Source: an uncultured Sulfurovum sp. | GTDB lineage: Bacteria > Campylobacterota > Campylobacteria > Campylobacterales > Sulfurovaceae | DNA: 6,443 nucleotides | Direction of reading: 5' to 3' | NCBI GenBank assembly: GCA_947311605.1 | Contig: CAMZLC010000043.1 | Span: 1 to 6,443 of the forward strand | Shown: piece after piece, positions 5,037 to 6,443 of the stretch | How the letters are laid out: each line of letters starts with the position of its first letter | Position numbering within the stretch: position 1 is the first letter of the stretch | Notes under the pieces: generated by a model | The model's input: only the letters and a program-made list of their open reading frames with translations | What the model was told of the DNA's origin: nothing | Database searches by the model: none | Program-made: the position numbers and the translations under genes

Positions 5037-6443
5037 ATGCGTACGATAGATCTCAACCGGCTTTTTCCACCAAAACCCAGAGGTTTTGACAGCGATGAGC
5101 TGTTTGATATCGCCATTATTGGTGCCGGCGTCGTAGGCTGTGCCGCCTTCAAGGAGTTTTGTGAGCAGGGTGCCAAAACGGTACTCATCGAAAAATCCAA
5201 TGATATCCTGGAAGGTGCAAGCAAAGGCAACAGTGCCATTTTGCACACAGGGTTTGATGCACCGCCAGAGTCACTGGAGCTGGCCTGTGTGCAGGCGGGC
5301 TACGCAGAGTATATGAGAATCTATCAGGAGCTAAACCTTCAGCTTCGCCCTACCAAAGCGATGGTCGTCGCCTGGAACGAGGAGCAGCTGGAGAAACTGG
5401 ATGCCATCCAGCAAAAAGGTTTTGGCAACGGAGTCAAGGCGCTTGATCTCATCGATGCAAAACAAGTACAGAAGCTTGAGCCACAGCTCTCTAGCCATGC
5501 ACAGGGTGCTATCATTGTCCATGGCGAAGCCGTCATCGATGCCTGGTCGGCGCCACTTGCCTATGTCAAAAAGGGTCTGGCACTCGGTGGCAAGACTGCC
5601 TTCAGTCATGAGGTGACAGGTGGAGAACACACGGGTACTTATTGGGAGCTCGAGACCAGCCAGAAGCCTATCCGAGCCAAGGTAGTCATCAACGCCGCAG
5701 GGCTGTATGGAGATATCGTGGAGCAGATCAGCGGCAACATTGATTTCAAGATCATCCCGCGCAAGGGACAGTTTCTGATCTTTGATGAGACTGCCTATGA
5801 CCTGATCGAGTCGATCATCCTGCCCGTACCTACCAAGCGTACCAAAGGAGTCGTCATCACCAAGACTGCCTTTGGTAACCTACTTGTAGGACCTACGGCA
5901 GAAGACCAGGAGAGCAGGGTCGATAGCGGCACAGCAGAAGAGATGCTCGAAGAGCTCAAACAAAAAGCCTATGCCATGCTACCCGCTCTCAGAGAACATG
6001 GCGTGACTGCGACGTTCGCAGGATTGCGCTCTGCCTCCGACGAGAGCTACTATCGTGTCAAGATTAATGAAGAGAAAAACTGGATCACCGCGGGTGGTAT
6101 CCGATCCACTGGACTCACCTCCTCTCTGGGGCTTGCCAAATACCTCTTTGAACTCAACGACAAAAAGTATGATGCACCCAAGACAGAGGCAGAGGTCACC
6201 GTGCCCAACATCTCACAGTTCTCTACCAGAGACCATCAGCAAGCAGGCTACGGAAGGGTCGTATGTCATTGTGAAAATGTCACAGACAGGGAGATACGAG
6301 AGGCCTGCAGCGGCACCCTGCCTGCCGGTACTATCGGAGGACTCAAGCGGCGCACCAGAGCCATGATGGGTCGCTGCCAGGGGTTTAACTGCATGGCGGC
6401 CGCAAGCAGCATTGCAGAAAGCGAGGCGAAAAAGACCTACGCC
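5037..6443 (+). CDS. GlpA-like FAD oxidoreductase with [2Fe-2S] BFD-like domain, partial (3' end beyond window)
   Basis: The frame is open from 5037 to the last base (469 codons, no stop). After a 23-residue leader, the FAD Rossmann motif is G29-x-G31-x-x-G34 (DIAIIGAGVVG), with E52 closing the second strand (VLIEKS). Next comes GASKGNSAILHTGFDA (60-75), the hallmark of the GlpA / L-2-hydroxyglutarate oxidase branch of the DAO superfamily. VINAAGLYGD, TFAGLRSASDE (R331) and AGGIRSTGLTSS (352-363) complete the fold. The C-terminus (about 405-455) holds C410-x-C412 and C447-x4-C452, the four-cysteine pattern of the BFD-like [2Fe-2S] domain of GlpA and related proteins. Relatives of this architecture are usually about 470-500 residues, so the gene is probably nearly complete. 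Likely substrate is glycerol 3-phosphate or another 2-hydroxy acid or polyol phosphate, but it cannot be assigned. In Thermotoga and Firmicutes such genes sit beside a second pyridine-nucleotide oxidoreductase and a DUF1667 protein, which could lie just to the right. Confidence 0.85.
   Translation, partial: MRTIDLNRLFPPKPRGFDSDELFDIAIIGAGVVGCAAFKEFCEQGAKTVLIEKSNDILEGASKGNSAILHTGFDAPPESLELACVQAGYAEYMRIYQELNLQLRPTKAMVVAWNEEQLEKLDAIQQKGFGNGVKALDLIDAKQVQKLEPQLSSHAQGAIIVHGEAVIDAWSAPLAYVKKGLALGGKTAFSHEVTGGEHTGTYWELETSQKPIRAKVVINAAGLYGDIVEQISGNIDFKIIPRKGQFLIFDETAYDLIESIILPVPTKRTKGVVITKTAFGNLLVGPTAEDQESRVDSGTAEEMLEELKQKAYAMLPALREHGVTATFAGLRSASDESYYRVKINEEKNWITAGGIRSTGLTSSLGLAKYLFELNDKKYDAPKTEAEVTVPNISQFSTRDHQQAGYGRVVCHCENVTDREIREACSGTLPAGTIGGLKRRTRAMMGRCQGFNCMAAASSIAESEAKKTYA

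Overview
The window looks like ordinary bacterial chromosome, densely coded and with short gaps. It has two divergent gene groups that start from one 118-base intergenic region (1492-1609). The best guess for the source is a Campylobacterota (Epsilonproteobacteria) of the Sulfurovum/Sulfurimonas kind. This rests on the general look of the proteins, the compact layout, and promoters with a good TATAAT box but no clear -35 box. No rRNA or marker gene is present, so this is a moderate-to-low confidence inference.

Minus strand, read leftward from 1491: a PhnA-domain zinc-ribbon protein (922-1491), a small HD-domain phosphohydrolase-like protein (353-910), and the start of a two-TM YcxB-like membrane protein that runs off the left edge (1-356). 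The three are tightly packed. The Shine-Dalgarno of the HD gene overlaps the phnA stop codon, and the HD stop overlaps the next start as ATGA. They are almost certainly one operon of housekeeping or poorly characterised genes.

Plus strand, read rightward from 1610: a GlpD-type FAD glycerol-3-phosphate dehydrogenase (1610-3175). It overlaps by 7 nt a Na+/phosphate cotransporter with a C-terminal PhoU-like domain (3169-4962). After a 74-nt gap with its own TATAAT box and a strong Shine-Dalgarno comes a second flavoprotein (5037 to the right edge). This is a GlpA-like FAD oxidoreductase carrying a C-terminal four-cysteine [2Fe-2S] (BFD-like) domain, and it is still open at the window end.

The plus-strand genes suggest a glycerol-3-phosphate/phosphate theme: two flavoproteins of the G3P-dehydrogenase superfamily flank a phosphate transporter, and glpD and the transporter are translationally linked. 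The most interesting non-coding signal is a 14-bp perfect palindrome at 1583-1596 in the divergent region. It places a TATAAT hexamer on both strands, and the plus-strand one would give glpD a leader of only about 10 nt with no Shine-Dalgarno. No mobile elements, CRISPR arrays, tRNAs or rRNAs were seen, and there is no clear evidence of an unknown defence or mobile system.
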